Shown here one piece after another: positions 25,754 to 34,850 of a stretch of 64,000 nucleotides of DNA. The notes beneath the pieces are model-generated. The model was not told the DNA's origin. It saw only the letters and a program-made list of their open reading frames with translations, and searched no databases. The DNA is from Saccharothrix syringae (lineage in GTDB: Bacteria; Actinomycetota; Actinomycetes; Mycobacteriales; Pseudonocardiaceae). Numbering within the stretch: position 1 is the stretch's first letter; each line of letters starts with the position of its first letter. The position numbers and the translations under genes were made by a program. Where the stretch lies: contig NZ_CP034550.1 of assembly GCF_009498035.1 (NCBI RefSeq), positions 6,138,001-6,202,000 on the forward strand, written 5' to 3'.

Positions 25754-26941
25754 ATGCGGACGTTCATCCGTGACGGCAAGGAGACGCAAGTGGTCAGCGG
25801 TTTCGGCTTGTATTACCCGCACGTTCACTTCCGAAATGCGGCCTGGTTGAAGAACGCGGCCTTGCACTGGGATCGCCTCGATCGCTTCTCCGCCGAGGAT
25901 GCCGCTAGCACACTGCCACACCTGTCCCGAGCCGAGATTGAGCTAGCCGCTGCCGAATTTATCGGTCACATAAAGCCCAATCCTCAACAGCTTGAGGTGG
26001 CAGCCCGCGAGTTCGACTCCGTTCTGGCCGATGTCAACCAAGAGGGTCAGTGGGAAGATGCCGATCAGTACGAGATGGCTGACGGTGTGGCGACCTGGAA
26101 AATGCCGAATTCCTTGGTCGAGCGCCTAGTTGACAACGGCATGGGCAGCGTACGCGGGGGTAGAATTCATATGCAGCCAACCCTTGCACATGCATACCTG
26201 TTGGTTTTAGGGCGACAACTCGCACGAGAACGAGGAAGCCATCTGGTGGCCGACAATGAGTTCGAGCAGGCCGCCAGCACCATCGACGCCAAACGGCTTG
26301 TCGCCGGCATGGTGTCCCCGGCGTCAAATCCGCCGCTCTCCCCCGATGAACATAGAATATTTCTGGTGAATATCGCGATTACCACCGTGCTGCCACGGGG
26401 AATCGAAGACGTACCATCTCGCGAGATTATCAGGTTCCGCGAGAAGTATGCAGATCAACGTGTCCGGTTCCGGGAAGCGGTCGCTGAAATGGTGAAGGAA
26501 GCGATCGAACTCGAAGACATCAAAGACCGACAGGTTCTCATCGACCATCTGCAGTCACGCTACGACACACGGATCCACCCCCAACTGAAGCAGCTTGAGC
26601 GCGCTATGCGCCATCATGGTTGGGTGAACACCACGCTGGGAGCAGTGAATGTTCAGGCTGCGGCCCCCTCTGTTGCCAGTACTGCGCTCGCCATGCTCGC
26701 CTTCCAGCCGCCGCCTGCTGCTAGCGCGGGCATTGGCATGGGCGCTTTCGCACTCGGCGTCTGGCGTTCCGCGCGAGATAGCCGGCGCAAGCGTGAGGAG
26801 ATCCTCGACAACCACTCAATGTCCTACCTGCACTATCTGAGCACGGATAGGCAACTCACGCCCAGCAGGCTGTTGGAGCGTGTCCGGTCCGCGGCGCAAC
26901 CGTTTCGATACAGTCTGCCGGTTCGTAACCGACGGCGCTAG
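25754..26941 (+). CDS. DUF6236-like protein
   Basis: The 395-aa protein has the start typical of DUF6236 ('GFGLYYPHVHFRNAAWLKNA', 'ALHWDRLDRF'), a charged helical centre ('FREAVAEMVKEAIELEDIKD'), and a short hydrophobic or glycine-rich segment near residue 315-345 before a basic tail. No activity is known for the family. Codon choice is markedly less GC-biased than its neighbours, a sign of transfer. A -10-like GATAAC lies just 12 bp before the ATG and no strong ribosome-binding site is present, so the message may be leaderless. It is convergent with the recombinase module and may be its cargo (inference). Confidence 0.7.
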   Translation: MRTFIRDGKETQVVSGFGLYYPHVHFRNAAWLKNAALHWDRLDRFSAEDAASTLPHLSRAEIELAAAEFIGHIKPNPQQLEVAAREFDSVLADVNQEGQWEDADQYEMADGVATWKMPNSLVERLVDNGMGSVRGGRIHMQPTLAHAYLLVLGRQLARERGSHLVADNEFEQAASTIDAKRLVAGMVSPASNPPLSPDEHRIFLVNIAITTVLPRGIEDVPSREIIRFREKYADQRVRFREAVAEMVKEAIELEDIKDRQVLIDHLQSRYDTRIHPQLKQLERAMRHHGWVNTTLGAVNVQAAAPSVASTALAMLAFQPPPAASAGIGMGAFALGVWRSARDSRRKREEILDNHSMSYLHYLSTDRQLTPSRLLERVRSAAQPFRYSLPVRNRRR

Positions 26942-27047
26942 CACGGAGTTGCTGACGCCTCCGCCGCCCCGTATCCTGATCGCTCACTCAATGCGAACAT
27001 CATTGATCGCTCTTGAACAGGGCAATCGTTGTGTTGTCGGGGGCTGT

Positions 27048-27426
27048 TCAGCGCTGGTTGAGATCCTGCAGCTCGATATTGCGGAGGGTGAGAATCTGGA
27101 TTTGGTTAGCATAGAGCCGGATCGTCGCCTCCAGTTCGCGCACTGTTCGTGCATGGTCGCGGTCGGCTTGCTTCCGCGCGTTTTTGAGCGCGTAGACCTC
27201 CTGGCGTAGCGCGACCAGCTCTGGTTGCTGGGCCTCGCGGTTCGCGAAGGCGGCGACGACGGTGTCCTTGAACTGCTGAGGTGACCGGTAGTAGGAGTCC
27301 CTGCCGACGCCTGCTTCGCGGCATAGGCTGGAGATCGTCAGGTCGCCGTCGCTTGTGGCCGGTTGGCCGGTGAGCAGCCGATTGAGCGCTTTGTTCGAGG
27401 CGCGTCTGGGTGGTCGAGCGGGTCAC
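27048..27426 (-). CDS. TnpC/DUF6262-like helper protein, apparent frameshift near its start
   Basis: The body frame gives a convincing protein of about 118 aa: a helix-turn-helix-like 'DLTISSLCREAGVGRDSYYR' and a coiled coil 'ELVALRQEVYALKNARKQAD' through 'ATIRLYANQIQILTLRNIEL'. This is the pattern of the helper proteins that accompany Tn554-type recombinases. The expected start GTG 27426 overlaps the upstream stop as GTGA but is in a different frame. A shift near 27400 (equivalent to restoring CGCGCG for CGCG) joins them. No ATG or GTG exists in the body frame upstream, so there is either a sequence error or a real defect. Confidence 0.6.
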
Positions 27427-29525
27427 GGGCGTGCCTCTGGAGAGTCGAGTTCGGCGATGAGGTGGTCGAGTTCGGTGAGGTGGCTGTCCAGGGCTTGCTG
27501 CTGGAACTGCGGGACCGGTCCGGCGTCCGCCGCCGCGGCCACGAGTTCGGCGGCTTGGCCGCGAGCGAGGGTCAGGCGCGGCAGGTGCACGGTGGTGGAG
27601 CGGCGCGCGTTGGAGCAGCGCAGGCACATGTTGTGCTGGGGCACTGGTCTTCCGATGATGGTGGCGCGCTTGACGCACATCGCGGTGGCGGCGTTGAAGA
27701 AGCAGTCGTTGAGCACGCCGGGATGCAGCGTCTTGGTCAGGTGCACGAGCATCGTGCGCAGCCGGGGCTCATCGGCGACGGTGCCGGGCAGGTCGCCGAG
27801 TTCCCGGCGGATGCGCTCGAACTCGGCGTCGATGCGCTGGGCCGCGGCTCCGCTGGTGCGGGCGCCGCCGTTCCAGTCGCGGTAGAGGTCTTCGACGTAG
27901 TCGAGCGCGGCGACGGCTTCCTCGGCCGCCACCTCGGAGGCGAAGCCGGACGCTGAGGTGCCTGCGTAGCCCTCGAACATCGAGAGCTTGGCGTGGTGGT
28001 ACTGCCGGGCTCCCGCGACTACGCCGTACGGCTGGTGGGCGATGTGCCAGGCGAGGGTGCGGCGGAACTGCCGGGTCGTGAAGGTCCACGGTGCGTCGCC
28101 GTCGGCGGGGATGAACGGGTTCTGTGGTGTGCCGAACAGGTCGTTGACGTGGTTGTGGAATGCCATGATCCGGTTGGTGATCTTGCGGGCCAGCCGGGGT
28201 GGCGAGGTCGGCCAGAGGCGATAGCCGAACAGGTGCGTCGGGTCGTCGTTGATGTGCAGCAACAGGTTCACGGCGTCGTGGACGACGTCGAGCACCACCC
28301 ACTCGGCCTCGTCACCGGAGAGCTGGCGGCCCTTGAACACCCGGCCGCGCAGCTTGTGCCGCGTGCGGCCGTCGAGGGTGGGCGCGGTGAAGGCGCAGTC
28401 GCGGCGCAGCTCCATCACCTCCATATGGCGCATGCCGGACAGGTACGCGATGACGATCCAGCAGGCGGTGCGCAGGTGGTGAACCTCGTCGTGGAGGCTG
28501 CGGTGGTTGAGCCGGGGCCGCCACAGCCGGCCGGTGCCTGGCCACTCGGAGATCGCCGTGTCGAGCCCGCCGTCCTCGTAGCCGAGCTCCGCGCCGTACT
28601 GCTCCATCAGCCGCATCGGTGCGTGCTGGTAGCTGTTGGTTCCGCTCATCAGCGCGACCAGGCTGGCGTTGGGCGCTTGGACGACGCCGTCGATCACCGC
28701 GGCGTTGGGTCGCTGTGGCAGGCAGTACAGCGGCAAGGCAGGAACTCCCCGGCCTGCGGCGCGGCGGCGTTCCAGGAACGCCCCGACTTTCTCGACCACC
28801 TCGCCGCGGTTGCAGCGGATCCCGGCCCGTGCCGCTTCGAGTTCGGCGAGTTCACATTGTGCGGCCAGCAGGTCGGTGCTGGCGGTCTGGACGTAGAACA
28901 GCGCGGCGCGCAGCAGCGGAGCGAGGATCGGTTCCGGGATGCGGGGCGTGGTGTTCTCCTCGTCGACCAGGCGCCCGGCGACCTGTGTGGCCGGGCGACC
29001 GCGCCACGGCACGATGGTGAGCCGGTCCCGACTCAGGTACCTGCCGTGCGCCTCGACGTGCTGGATCACTCCGATCCGGACCGCGATCGTGTTCGCAGTG
29101 CACCGCGTGCGCCAGGCTCGAACCACGGCGTCGAGGTGCCGCTGCCGCGCGTGGGCCAGCCGGGTGACGCCCTGCGCGCGCAACTCGGCGTACAGCAGGC
29201 TGAGGATGTTGACGTCCTTGTAGGCGTTGGTCAGCTTCATCAGCCGCGCAGGCCGCTTGCCGTACGAGGTCGGCACGGCGTGCCGTAGCCGCGAGTACAG
29301 GAACTCCTTGGCGGTGAACGCCGCGACATCGTCGGGGAAGCAGGCGAAGTCGATGCGCAACGAGCCGTTGCTGCGCGGCGCGAACGGCCGCAGATCCCAG
29401 ATGTCCTCGCTGAATCGCGGTCCCCGTCCGGCTTCCGGGGTTGTCAGCGCCTCGGGTAGGACCCACGGGTCGGCGTCCACGTCGGCGGGGGTCGAGGTGG
29501 CCTCGACGGCGAGTGGGCGGGTCAC
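27423..29525 (-). CDS. Tyrosine-recombinase-like protein (third of the trio), partly degenerate
   Basis: In this 700-aa protein the catalytic core region contains 'LSGMRHMEVMELRRDC' (motif I Arg), 'FTTRQFRRTLAWHIAH' in place of HxLRHT, and 'GYAGTSASGF' where GH...Y is usual, so the active site appears incomplete. A C-terminal 'MCVKRATII' and 'MCLRCSNARRST' cluster may bind zinc. Accessory, catalytically weakened recombinases are normal partners in multi-recombinase elements. The GTG at 29525 overlaps the upstream stop by 4 bp, and its stop overlaps the helper gene similarly. Confidence 0.75.
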   Translation of the reverse strand: MTRPLAVEATSTPADVDADPWVLPEALTTPEAGRGPRFSEDIWDLRPFAPRSNGSLRIDFACFPDDVAAFTAKEFLYSRLRHAVPTSYGKRPARLMKLTNAYKDVNILSLLYAELRAQGVTRLAHARQRHLDAVVRAWRTRCTANTIAVRIGVIQHVEAHGRYLSRDRLTIVPWRGRPATQVAGRLVDEENTTPRIPEPILAPLLRAALFYVQTASTDLLAAQCELAELEAARAGIRCNRGEVVEKVGAFLERRRAAGRGVPALPLYCLPQRPNAAVIDGVVQAPNASLVALMSGTNSYQHAPMRLMEQYGAELGYEDGGLDTAISEWPGTGRLWRPRLNHRSLHDEVHHLRTACWIVIAYLSGMRHMEVMELRRDCAFTAPTLDGRTRHKLRGRVFKGRQLSGDEAEWVVLDVVHDAVNLLLHINDDPTHLFGYRLWPTSPPRLARKITNRIMAFHNHVNDLFGTPQNPFIPADGDAPWTFTTRQFRRTLAWHIAHQPYGVVAGARQYHHAKLSMFEGYAGTSASGFASEVAAEEAVAALDYVEDLYRDWNGGARTSGAAAQRIDAEFERIRRELGDLPGTVADEPRLRTMLVHLTKTLHPGVLNDCFFNAATAMCVKRATIIGRPVPQHNMCLRCSNARRSTTVHLPRLTLARGQAAELVAAAADAGPVPQFQQQALDSHLTELDHLIAELDSPEARP

Positions 29526-31366
29526 GCGCGGCTCCAGAACTCGGGCGGCAGCAGAAGGCGAGCGCCTCCGGCCTCGGCGACTGCTTGGGCGGTGGCGACC
29601 TGTTCGTCGCGAAACTTCGCGCGGATGCCGTGCACGATCCGGTTCCACGCGAGGCCGAACCGGATGGTCCATTCCGGACCCGAGTACTCCTCGCGCTGTC
29701 GTTCGAGGAAGTCGAGGAACGTGAGCACCTGCGGCAGATGCCGGGTGGTGAACACCGCGTTGGTGCACTCGAAGCATCCCCACAGCGACACCGGGCACGG
29801 CTTGCCCCGCACGCCGAACGGCGAGTCGTTGAAGTCGCGGCACGAGGCCAGGAACACGTCGCGTTGCCGCGTGAGCGCGGCGTCGACCTCCTGCGCGGTC
29901 AACGTCTCCTGGCTGTCGTCGAGCCGGGCGCCGTCGTCGTCGAGCACGACGGGTGGCGGCAGTGTCACGCCGAGCGCGTCGACCAGGCCGTCCTCGACGG
30001 CCTGGTCGTGCAGCTCGTCGTGGGCGGGGATGTCGGCGTAGTGGCGGGCGGCGACCTCGGTGGTGTGGCCGCTGGCGAAGTCGGACAGCACACCGGCGGC
30101 CTTGAGGTACTGCTGGGACTTGTACGACTTGCGCAGCCGCCGCAGATCCAGCCGCACCGGCTTTCCATCGGAGTCGGTGAGGTCGGTGATGCCGTGCCGG
30201 ACCTGCCAGTCGTGCAGGTGCTGCCACGGGCTTTGCCAGCCGGGCGGGAACGTTTCACGCAGGCCCAGATCACCGTGGTCGACCCACAGGTCGGTGCTGC
30301 CGCTGTGGGCGCGGGCCCGCGCGGTCAGCCGCTGCGCCAGCCTGACGAGCGCGCCGGGGTGGTGCAGGGTGCCGCCGTCGCTGATCCGCACGCTCTTGGC
30401 CCGTGCCGAGCCTGCTCGGCGCTTGAGGTAGTTGATCGTGACGAATCCGCGCGCTGGACTGCTCAAGCAGTCCGAGCGCAGCCGCTTGGCGCACTCCGGT
30501 TCCATGCCGGTCAGGCAGATCAAGGCCACGAGCAGGACGCACACGTCGGCGCGGGTCAGGTACAGTTGGGCGTTGAGGGTACGGCCGTTGCCGAGGCGCT
30601 TGCCGATCAGCGGCCGCAGGAACGCCATGGTCAGCGGGCCGTGCCGGTCGATGTGCCATAGCGCGTTCTCCACCCGGTCCCAGCCTGCGATCTCCGGGTC
30701 CTGCCCGGCCGCGGCAAGAGCCTCCCCGGCCTGGATGCGGCGCTGGATCGCCCGCACATCGGCCAGCGCGGCGTTCTTGATTGCCTCGAACACAGGGGGT
30801 GGGTAGGCGTCCAGGGGCCGTTTGCTGCGCGGGTGATGTTCGCGTGCGGCGAAGCGCAATCGCTCGCCGAACTCGGGATCGAAGGACTCCGGGCGCCGGT
30901 CGAACTCGAGGCGCAGCAGCCGCACGATGGTGGCGACCACAACACTCGGATTCCGGTGACCCGCGCCGTACGTGCGAATCAGCGCCTGCTCGAAGCCGTC
31001 CAGGTGATCTGGTTCGAGGTCGCCGATGTCGAACGTCGCCGCGTTGTCGGGCTCGGCGGCGTCGACGAAGCGCAGGAACTTTCGGATCGACATCATGGCC
31101 TGGGTGACGGTGTGCCACGCCATGTTCGGCTTGTCGGCCGCGTTGACGTGGACGAGGTCGGCGAACCGGCGGGCCAGCTGCGGGCACGGCAGCTCGGACA
31201 AGTCGATCACGCGGTCCGCGCCGTCGAGGTGCAGGCGCAGCACCACGGGACTGATCGTCGGCAGCATGGCCGGCTCGGCGGGCACCTGGTCGGCATCGGG
31301 GAACGCCGCCCACCGACCCCGGCGCCGCGGACCACCGACGGCCGCGTTGTTGGTCGCGTCGGTCAT
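29522..31366 (-). CDS. Tyrosine-recombinase-like protein (second of the trio)
   Basis: The 614-aa protein has an N-terminal SAM-like core-binding helical region ('WHTVTQAMMSIRKFLRFVD') and a C-terminal catalytic-like domain with 'LDLRRLRKSYKSQQYL' (box II region) and 'SGHTTEVAARHYADI' (His and Tyr present). The motif I Arg is not obvious: 'LTGMEPECAKRLRSD' stands where GLRxSE is expected. A CPVSLWGCFECTN cluster near residue 550 could bind zinc. The ATG at 31366 overlaps the previous stop (ATGA), and its stop overlaps the GTG of the 700-aa gene. Confidence 0.78.
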   Translation of the reverse strand: MTDATNNAAVGGPRRRGRWAAFPDADQVPAEPAMLPTISPVVLRLHLDGADRVIDLSELPCPQLARRFADLVHVNAADKPNMAWHTVTQAMMSIRKFLRFVDAAEPDNAATFDIGDLEPDHLDGFEQALIRTYGAGHRNPSVVVATIVRLLRLEFDRRPESFDPEFGERLRFAAREHHPRSKRPLDAYPPPVFEAIKNAALADVRAIQRRIQAGEALAAAGQDPEIAGWDRVENALWHIDRHGPLTMAFLRPLIGKRLGNGRTLNAQLYLTRADVCVLLVALICLTGMEPECAKRLRSDCLSSPARGFVTINYLKRRAGSARAKSVRISDGGTLHHPGALVRLAQRLTARARAHSGSTDLWVDHGDLGLRETFPPGWQSPWQHLHDWQVRHGITDLTDSDGKPVRLDLRRLRKSYKSQQYLKAAGVLSDFASGHTTEVAARHYADIPAHDELHDQAVEDGLVDALGVTLPPPVVLDDDGARLDDSQETLTAQEVDAALTRQRDVFLASCRDFNDSPFGVRGKPCPVSLWGCFECTNAVFTTRHLPQVLTFLDFLERQREEYSGPEWTIRFGLAWNRIVHGIRAKFRDEQVATAQAVAEAGGARLLLPPEFWSRA

Positions 31367-32832
31367 GAGACCACGTCATCGGTGATCTGGACCCGTGTCA
31401 GGGCCTCGGCCTGCTCGTCCCACTCGCGCAGCGCGGACAGCACGATCTCCTGCGCCTCGTCGAGCACGTCCAGGTAGACGAAGACGGTGTCCCGGTTGCG
31501 GTGCCCCAGCAGCAGCTGCAGGCGCCGCATCGGGTCGCCGACCAGCAGCCGCTTGACCCGCTGGCTCAGCAGCGTCTCGCCCGGCTCCATGCGCAACCGG
31601 CGGACTGTCTCACGCAACAACAAGCCCAGCATGTGCACCGCGAACGTGTGGCGCAGCGTGTGCGGGTGGACATCGAAGTCCAAGCCGAACCTCGCGCACC
31701 GCTCGTTCGCGCGCCGGAACACCGCCTGCCACGTCGACCAGCCTAGCGGCATCCCGTTCTCACCCAGCCACAACCACAACGGCCCGCCAGGCCCCGTCTC
31801 ATCACCGAGCCAGCGCAGCTCACGCCGCTGCTTGATCTCCAACTGCCCGTACGGCCGCGCCCTGCCGTCGTCGGCCAAGGTCAGCGTCGACCGCCCAGCA
31901 CTGCACACGCCCAGGGGCAGCGCGGCACCCGCGTACGTTCCCGCCGCGCGGTGTCGTTCGACCAGCTCGCCGCGCTCGATCTCCACGTACTGGTGCAGGC
32001 CGCGCAGCACCCGGCGCGACACGTACACAGTGCGGGCGCGCCGACGCTTCGTGATCGTCGCCGGCAAGTGCAGGTCGCCGGTGAGCCTGCGCGGCGTGAT
32101 CAGCGGCAGCTCGGTCACCAGCAGACTCGACGCCTCCTGCAACCGCACTCCCGTGCATACCAGCAGATCGGCGAAGACCGCGTTACGCTCCCCGTGCCGT
32201 CCTCTCCACAGCGGATCCGCTGCGCCGCTGGGAAGTTGACCGCGTAGCCCGACATCACGCCAGAGCAAGTAGTCCTCATAGGACAGAAACCGGACGGCGG
32301 TGGACTCCTCGTCGACCTCGCGCTCGGCGTTGTGCAGCACGATCATCGGACCGGTTGGCGTGAACACCGTCTTCTCCAACAGTCGGAACGGGCGTTGGTC
32401 CAGCAGCCGCTCATGAAGCGCCCACGCCACCCACTTGTCCAACGCGGCGATGAACCGGTTCCAGGTCGACGCCGACACCTCGAACCCTGGCGTTCGGCGC
32501 CGTGCCCGCTTGTACGCGCGCAGGTCCTCCTGGTCGACGTGCCAGATTGATCGGCCGCCGCGGTGCTGGTGCAGGAATCGCCCGAACAGCATCAGGTCGC
32601 GGGCGTAAGCCTCTCTGGTGTGTTCCGATCTCGCACCCCAGCTGTCGAGCTCGCGAACGAACCGGTTGAGGTGCACGTCGTACGAGCCGTCCGGCCCAAG
32701 TACGAAGGGCATCCCCTCGCCGATCCCAGCTCGATCGAGCACCGCAGCACCGTCGACCGCCAGCCAGCCAGCATCGACGGAGGTCTTGTACATCAGCACG
32801 CGCAACGCCTTCCTGTCACAGCCGTTCGGCAC
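31363..32832 (-). CDS. Tyrosine recombinase/integrase (first of the trio)
   Basis: This 489-aa integrase has a complete catalytic set: Arg in 'VCTGVRLQEASSL', HxLRH in 'HPHTLRHTFAVHML', His in 'LLLGHRNRDTV' and the nucleophile Tyr in 'FVYLDVLDEA'. An N-terminal SAM-like DNA-binding domain is present ('TREAYARDLMLFGRFLHQH'). It is the most likely catalytically competent member of the module. The start is GTG 32832 in the longest form; an ATG 13 codons later is possible. It is followed by two more recombinase-like genes in 4-bp overlaps, implying fixed-ratio synthesis. Confidence 0.88.
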   Translation of the reverse strand: MPNGCDRKALRVLMYKTSVDAGWLAVDGAAVLDRAGIGEGMPFVLGPDGSYDVHLNRFVRELDSWGARSEHTREAYARDLMLFGRFLHQHRGGRSIWHVDQEDLRAYKRARRRTPGFEVSASTWNRFIAALDKWVAWALHERLLDQRPFRLLEKTVFTPTGPMIVLHNAEREVDEESTAVRFLSYEDYLLWRDVGLRGQLPSGAADPLWRGRHGERNAVFADLLVCTGVRLQEASSLLVTELPLITPRRLTGDLHLPATITKRRRARTVYVSRRVLRGLHQYVEIERGELVERHRAAGTYAGAALPLGVCSAGRSTLTLADDGRARPYGQLEIKQRRELRWLGDETGPGGPLWLWLGENGMPLGWSTWQAVFRRANERCARFGLDFDVHPHTLRHTFAVHMLGLLLRETVRRLRMEPGETLLSQRVKRLLVGDPMRRLQLLLGHRNRDTVFVYLDVLDEAQEIVLSALREWDEQAEALTRVQITDDVVS

Positions 32833-32865
32833 CAGACAGGCGGTGGAACTGCGACAGGGTAAAAG

Positions 32866-33056
32866 TTACGACATAATCGGCGAATCGTGCTCCATCGCCC
32901 GCGCCAACAGCAACTCGTCCAACTCTTTGAGCTCCAACGCGGTGGCCAGCAGCTTCAGTGCATCCTCGGCCAGATCGCCGGCACGCCTAGCGTCTCTTTG
33001 CTCTTCGATGCCTTCTCGAACAGGCGCCGCCCGTAGTCGTGGGAGCTGATCCAGCT
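32866..33056 (-). pseudogene. C-terminal fragment of an unknown protein
   Basis: The frame gives 'KLDQLPRLRAAPVREGIEEQ', 'LAEDALKLLATALELKELDE' and ends 'EHDSPIMS' at TAA 32866. It reads as the helical tail of a larger protein, but there is no start codon or further coding sequence upstream in frame. It may be the gene cut by the 27-33 kb element. Confidence 0.4.
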
Positions 33057-33197
33057 TCGTCGGCAGCCGTGACCTACCCGGATGACGTGGTCTCCCGGTC
33101 GAGTGGATCAGGTCACGCCATGCCGCCGCGCGCCGCTGGCCCCGGTACTGCTGGTTCCGACAGCTCGTGTTCGGCGGTGGACGGGGTGTGGTGGGGG

Positions 33198-33866
33198 ATG
33201 CGGTCATGGAAGCGGGCGACGGCGGTAGCGGCAGCGGCGTGCGCGGCACTGGTCGCGCTGGTGGCACCGGGCGTGGCTCATGCGCAGAGCGGGCAGCGGG
33301 CGGAGGTGCCGCTGCGGGTGGCGGTCGCGGTCCTGCCGGTGGCCGACGAGCGTCGCGAGGGCTACGACCGCGGCCTATTCCGGCATTGGATCGACGCCGA
33401 CCGCGACGGGTGCTCCACCCGCGCAGAGGTACTGCTGGAGGAGGCGGTGCAGGCACCCGAGGTCGTCGACCGCTGCACCCTGATCGGCGGCTCCTGGTAC
33501 TCCTACTACGACGACGTCACCGTCACCGAGGCCCGCGCGCTCGACATCGACCACATGGTGCCCCTCGCGGAATCCTGGGACTCCGGCGCGTGGAACTGGA
33601 CGCCCGAGCGACGCCGGGCCTACGCCAACGACCTCGACGAGCCCGTCGCCCTGGTGGCGGTGACCGCCAGGAGCAATCGGTCCAAGGCCGACCAGGACCC
33701 GACCACCTGGCTGCCGCCGCACCGGCCCGCCGTGTGCCGCTACCTCGTTGCGTGGGTGACGGTGAAGATCCGGTGGACGCTCGCCGTCGACCCCGCCGAA
33801 CACGACGTACTCACCGAACTAGCCGCAGGCTGCCCGGACGAGCCGATCTCCGTCGAACCCGCCTGA
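33198..33866 (+). CDS. Secreted HNH-type nuclease (DUF1524-like)
   Basis: The 222-aa protein has a signal peptide: basic 'MRSWKRATAV', a hydrophobic core of Ala/Val/Leu and a 'VAHAQSG' cleavage region near residue 28. The mature part has 'HWIDADRDGCSTRAEVL', conserved Cys, and the catalytic 'ALDIDHMVPLAESWDSGAW' (DxDHxVPL) followed by 'RSNRSKADQDPTTWLPP', as in secreted actinomycete HNH nucleases. It would degrade DNA outside the cell for nutrition or competition. About 120 bp just upstream of the ATG are duplicated at 41.75 kb, where a relic of the nuclease is also visible. It is convergent with the gene at 34047 across a strong terminator. Confidence 0.85.
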   Translation: MRSWKRATAVAAAACAALVALVAPGVAHAQSGQRAEVPLRVAVAVLPVADERREGYDRGLFRHWIDADRDGCSTRAEVLLEEAVQAPEVVDRCTLIGGSWYSYYDDVTVTEARALDIDHMVPLAESWDSGAWNWTPERRRAYANDLDEPVALVAVTARSNRSKADQDPTTWLPPHRPAVCRYLVAWVTVKIRWTLAVDPAEHDVLTELAAGCPDEPISVEPA

Positions 33867-34013
33867 CACCCCCGGCCTGGGCCGGTTGCCCTCGGTGGCG
33901 CCGACCGCATGCTTTACCCCACGAGGTCCATCAACGGCCGCCTCGCCAGCACCGAGCCCTCACTCCCTTGCCTGACCTCGGCCGACAGCACGAATTGAAG
34001 GGCGGTAAAGGCT

Positions 34014-34045
34014 CGTCCGGGGACCGCGTACACGGTCCCCGGACG
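34014..34045. terminator. Perfect 13-bp stem hairpin, bidirectional terminator
   Basis: CGTCCGGGGACCG and CGGTCCCCGGACG flank the six-base loop CGTACA, between the convergent ends of the nuclease gene (33866) and the gene stopping at 34047. There is no T-run, but this fits the usual actinomycete stem-only terminator and serves both strands. Confidence 0.75.
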
Positions 34046-34046
34046 G

Positions 34047-34496
34047 TCAGGCCGGCCAGAGCTGTACGTGCCACCGCTTCACACCACGCGGCGGCTCGGG
34101 CGGATACGACGGGACGTTCGACCGGCCCGACACCACCACCAGGACCGAGTAGGCATCCGGCGCGGGCAGACGCAACGAGGTGGAACTCGCCCACGCCGTG
34201 CCCGAGGCCAGGCGCAGCTCGGCGCTGTCGACGACGAGCACGCCCTCGGCCTGCTCTTCCCAGGCACCCGATGGCCTTGCGGGACGTGATGACCAGGCCT
34301 CGACGCGCATGCGCGCGACGTGGTCGACTCCGCCGCTGCGGAAGGTGACCCCGCCGCGTCCCGCGCGGATCAGTTCGTCCGGCCCGGGTATGCCGAGCGC
34401 CAGTGCAATCTGCGCGCTGAAGTGCGCTTGGAGGACGAGGGCTCCGAACTCGGCGTACACGTCCTCCGCGACGGCGTCGAGCGGTGTCCCCGTCAC
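34047..34496 (-). CDS. Hypothetical 149-aa protein
   Basis: The product is soluble and well composed ('LVLQAHFSAQIALALGIPGP', 'RSGGVDHVARMRVEAWSS', 'VKRWHVQLWPA') with no family I recognise. The GTG at 34496 overlaps the stop of a 35-codon ORF as GTGA, so expression is probably coupled to that short peptide. Its stop lies 2 bp from the terminator hairpin. Confidence 0.65.
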   Translation of the reverse strand: MTGTPLDAVAEDVYAEFGALVLQAHFSAQIALALGIPGPDELIRAGRGGVTFRSGGVDHVARMRVEAWSSRPARPSGAWEEQAEGVLVVDSAELRLASGTAWASSTSLRLPAPDAYSVLVVVSGRSNVPSYPPEPPRGVKRWHVQLWPA

Positions 34497-34600
34497 GGGT
34501 CGATCCGTCCCCAGAATGCGTCGCGGGCGAGGATGTGGTCCTGCGTGTACCAGACGCCGAGGGCCGACCCGGCGTTGCCGTTCCGGGTCCCGTCGACCAT
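34493..34600 (-). CDS. 35-aa coupled leader-like ORF
   Basis: ATG 34600 opens a short frame with natural composition ('GVWYTQDHILARDAFWG') that ends in a GTGA overlap with the 149-aa gene. An in-frame TAG lies four codons upstream of the ATG, so the peptide is short as it stands. It may be a genuine small protein or the end of a truncated gene. Confidence 0.4.
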   Translation of the reverse strand: MVDGTRNGNAGSALGVWYTQDHILARDAFWGRIDP

Positions 34601-34850
34601 CAGAGCCTAGTACTTCCACCTGACACCGGGGACCCCCATGGTGCATTCGTCCCTTCCCACACAGTCGGGACGAAGCCGCACTGCGCGGCGCAGGCATCAG
34701 AGCCTCTTGCTACCGCTTGGAATATTCTTTATTACTTCGAATACGGCGCCGACAAGCGTACCCGGTCGATCGACTCTTGACCTTCGAACAGCTTCCTCCT
34801 AGGCTCGCCAAGCTACGCTGCGCATATTGTTATGCCCACAAGGGGGATTC

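Larger units (their letters stand above)
27048..32832 (-). mobile_element. Tn554/RIT-like recombinase module of four coupled genes
   Basis: Four minus-strand genes (489, 614 and 700 aa, plus a short coiled-coil protein), each overlapping the next by exactly 4 bp, form a multi-recombinase module. Three long tyrosine-recombinase-type proteins plus a TnpC/DUF6262-like helper match the layout of Tn554-like and recombinase-in-trio elements. Element ends were not identified. The DUF6236 gene on the left and the truncated frame at 32866 on the right are the closest candidate borders. Confidence 0.7.
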
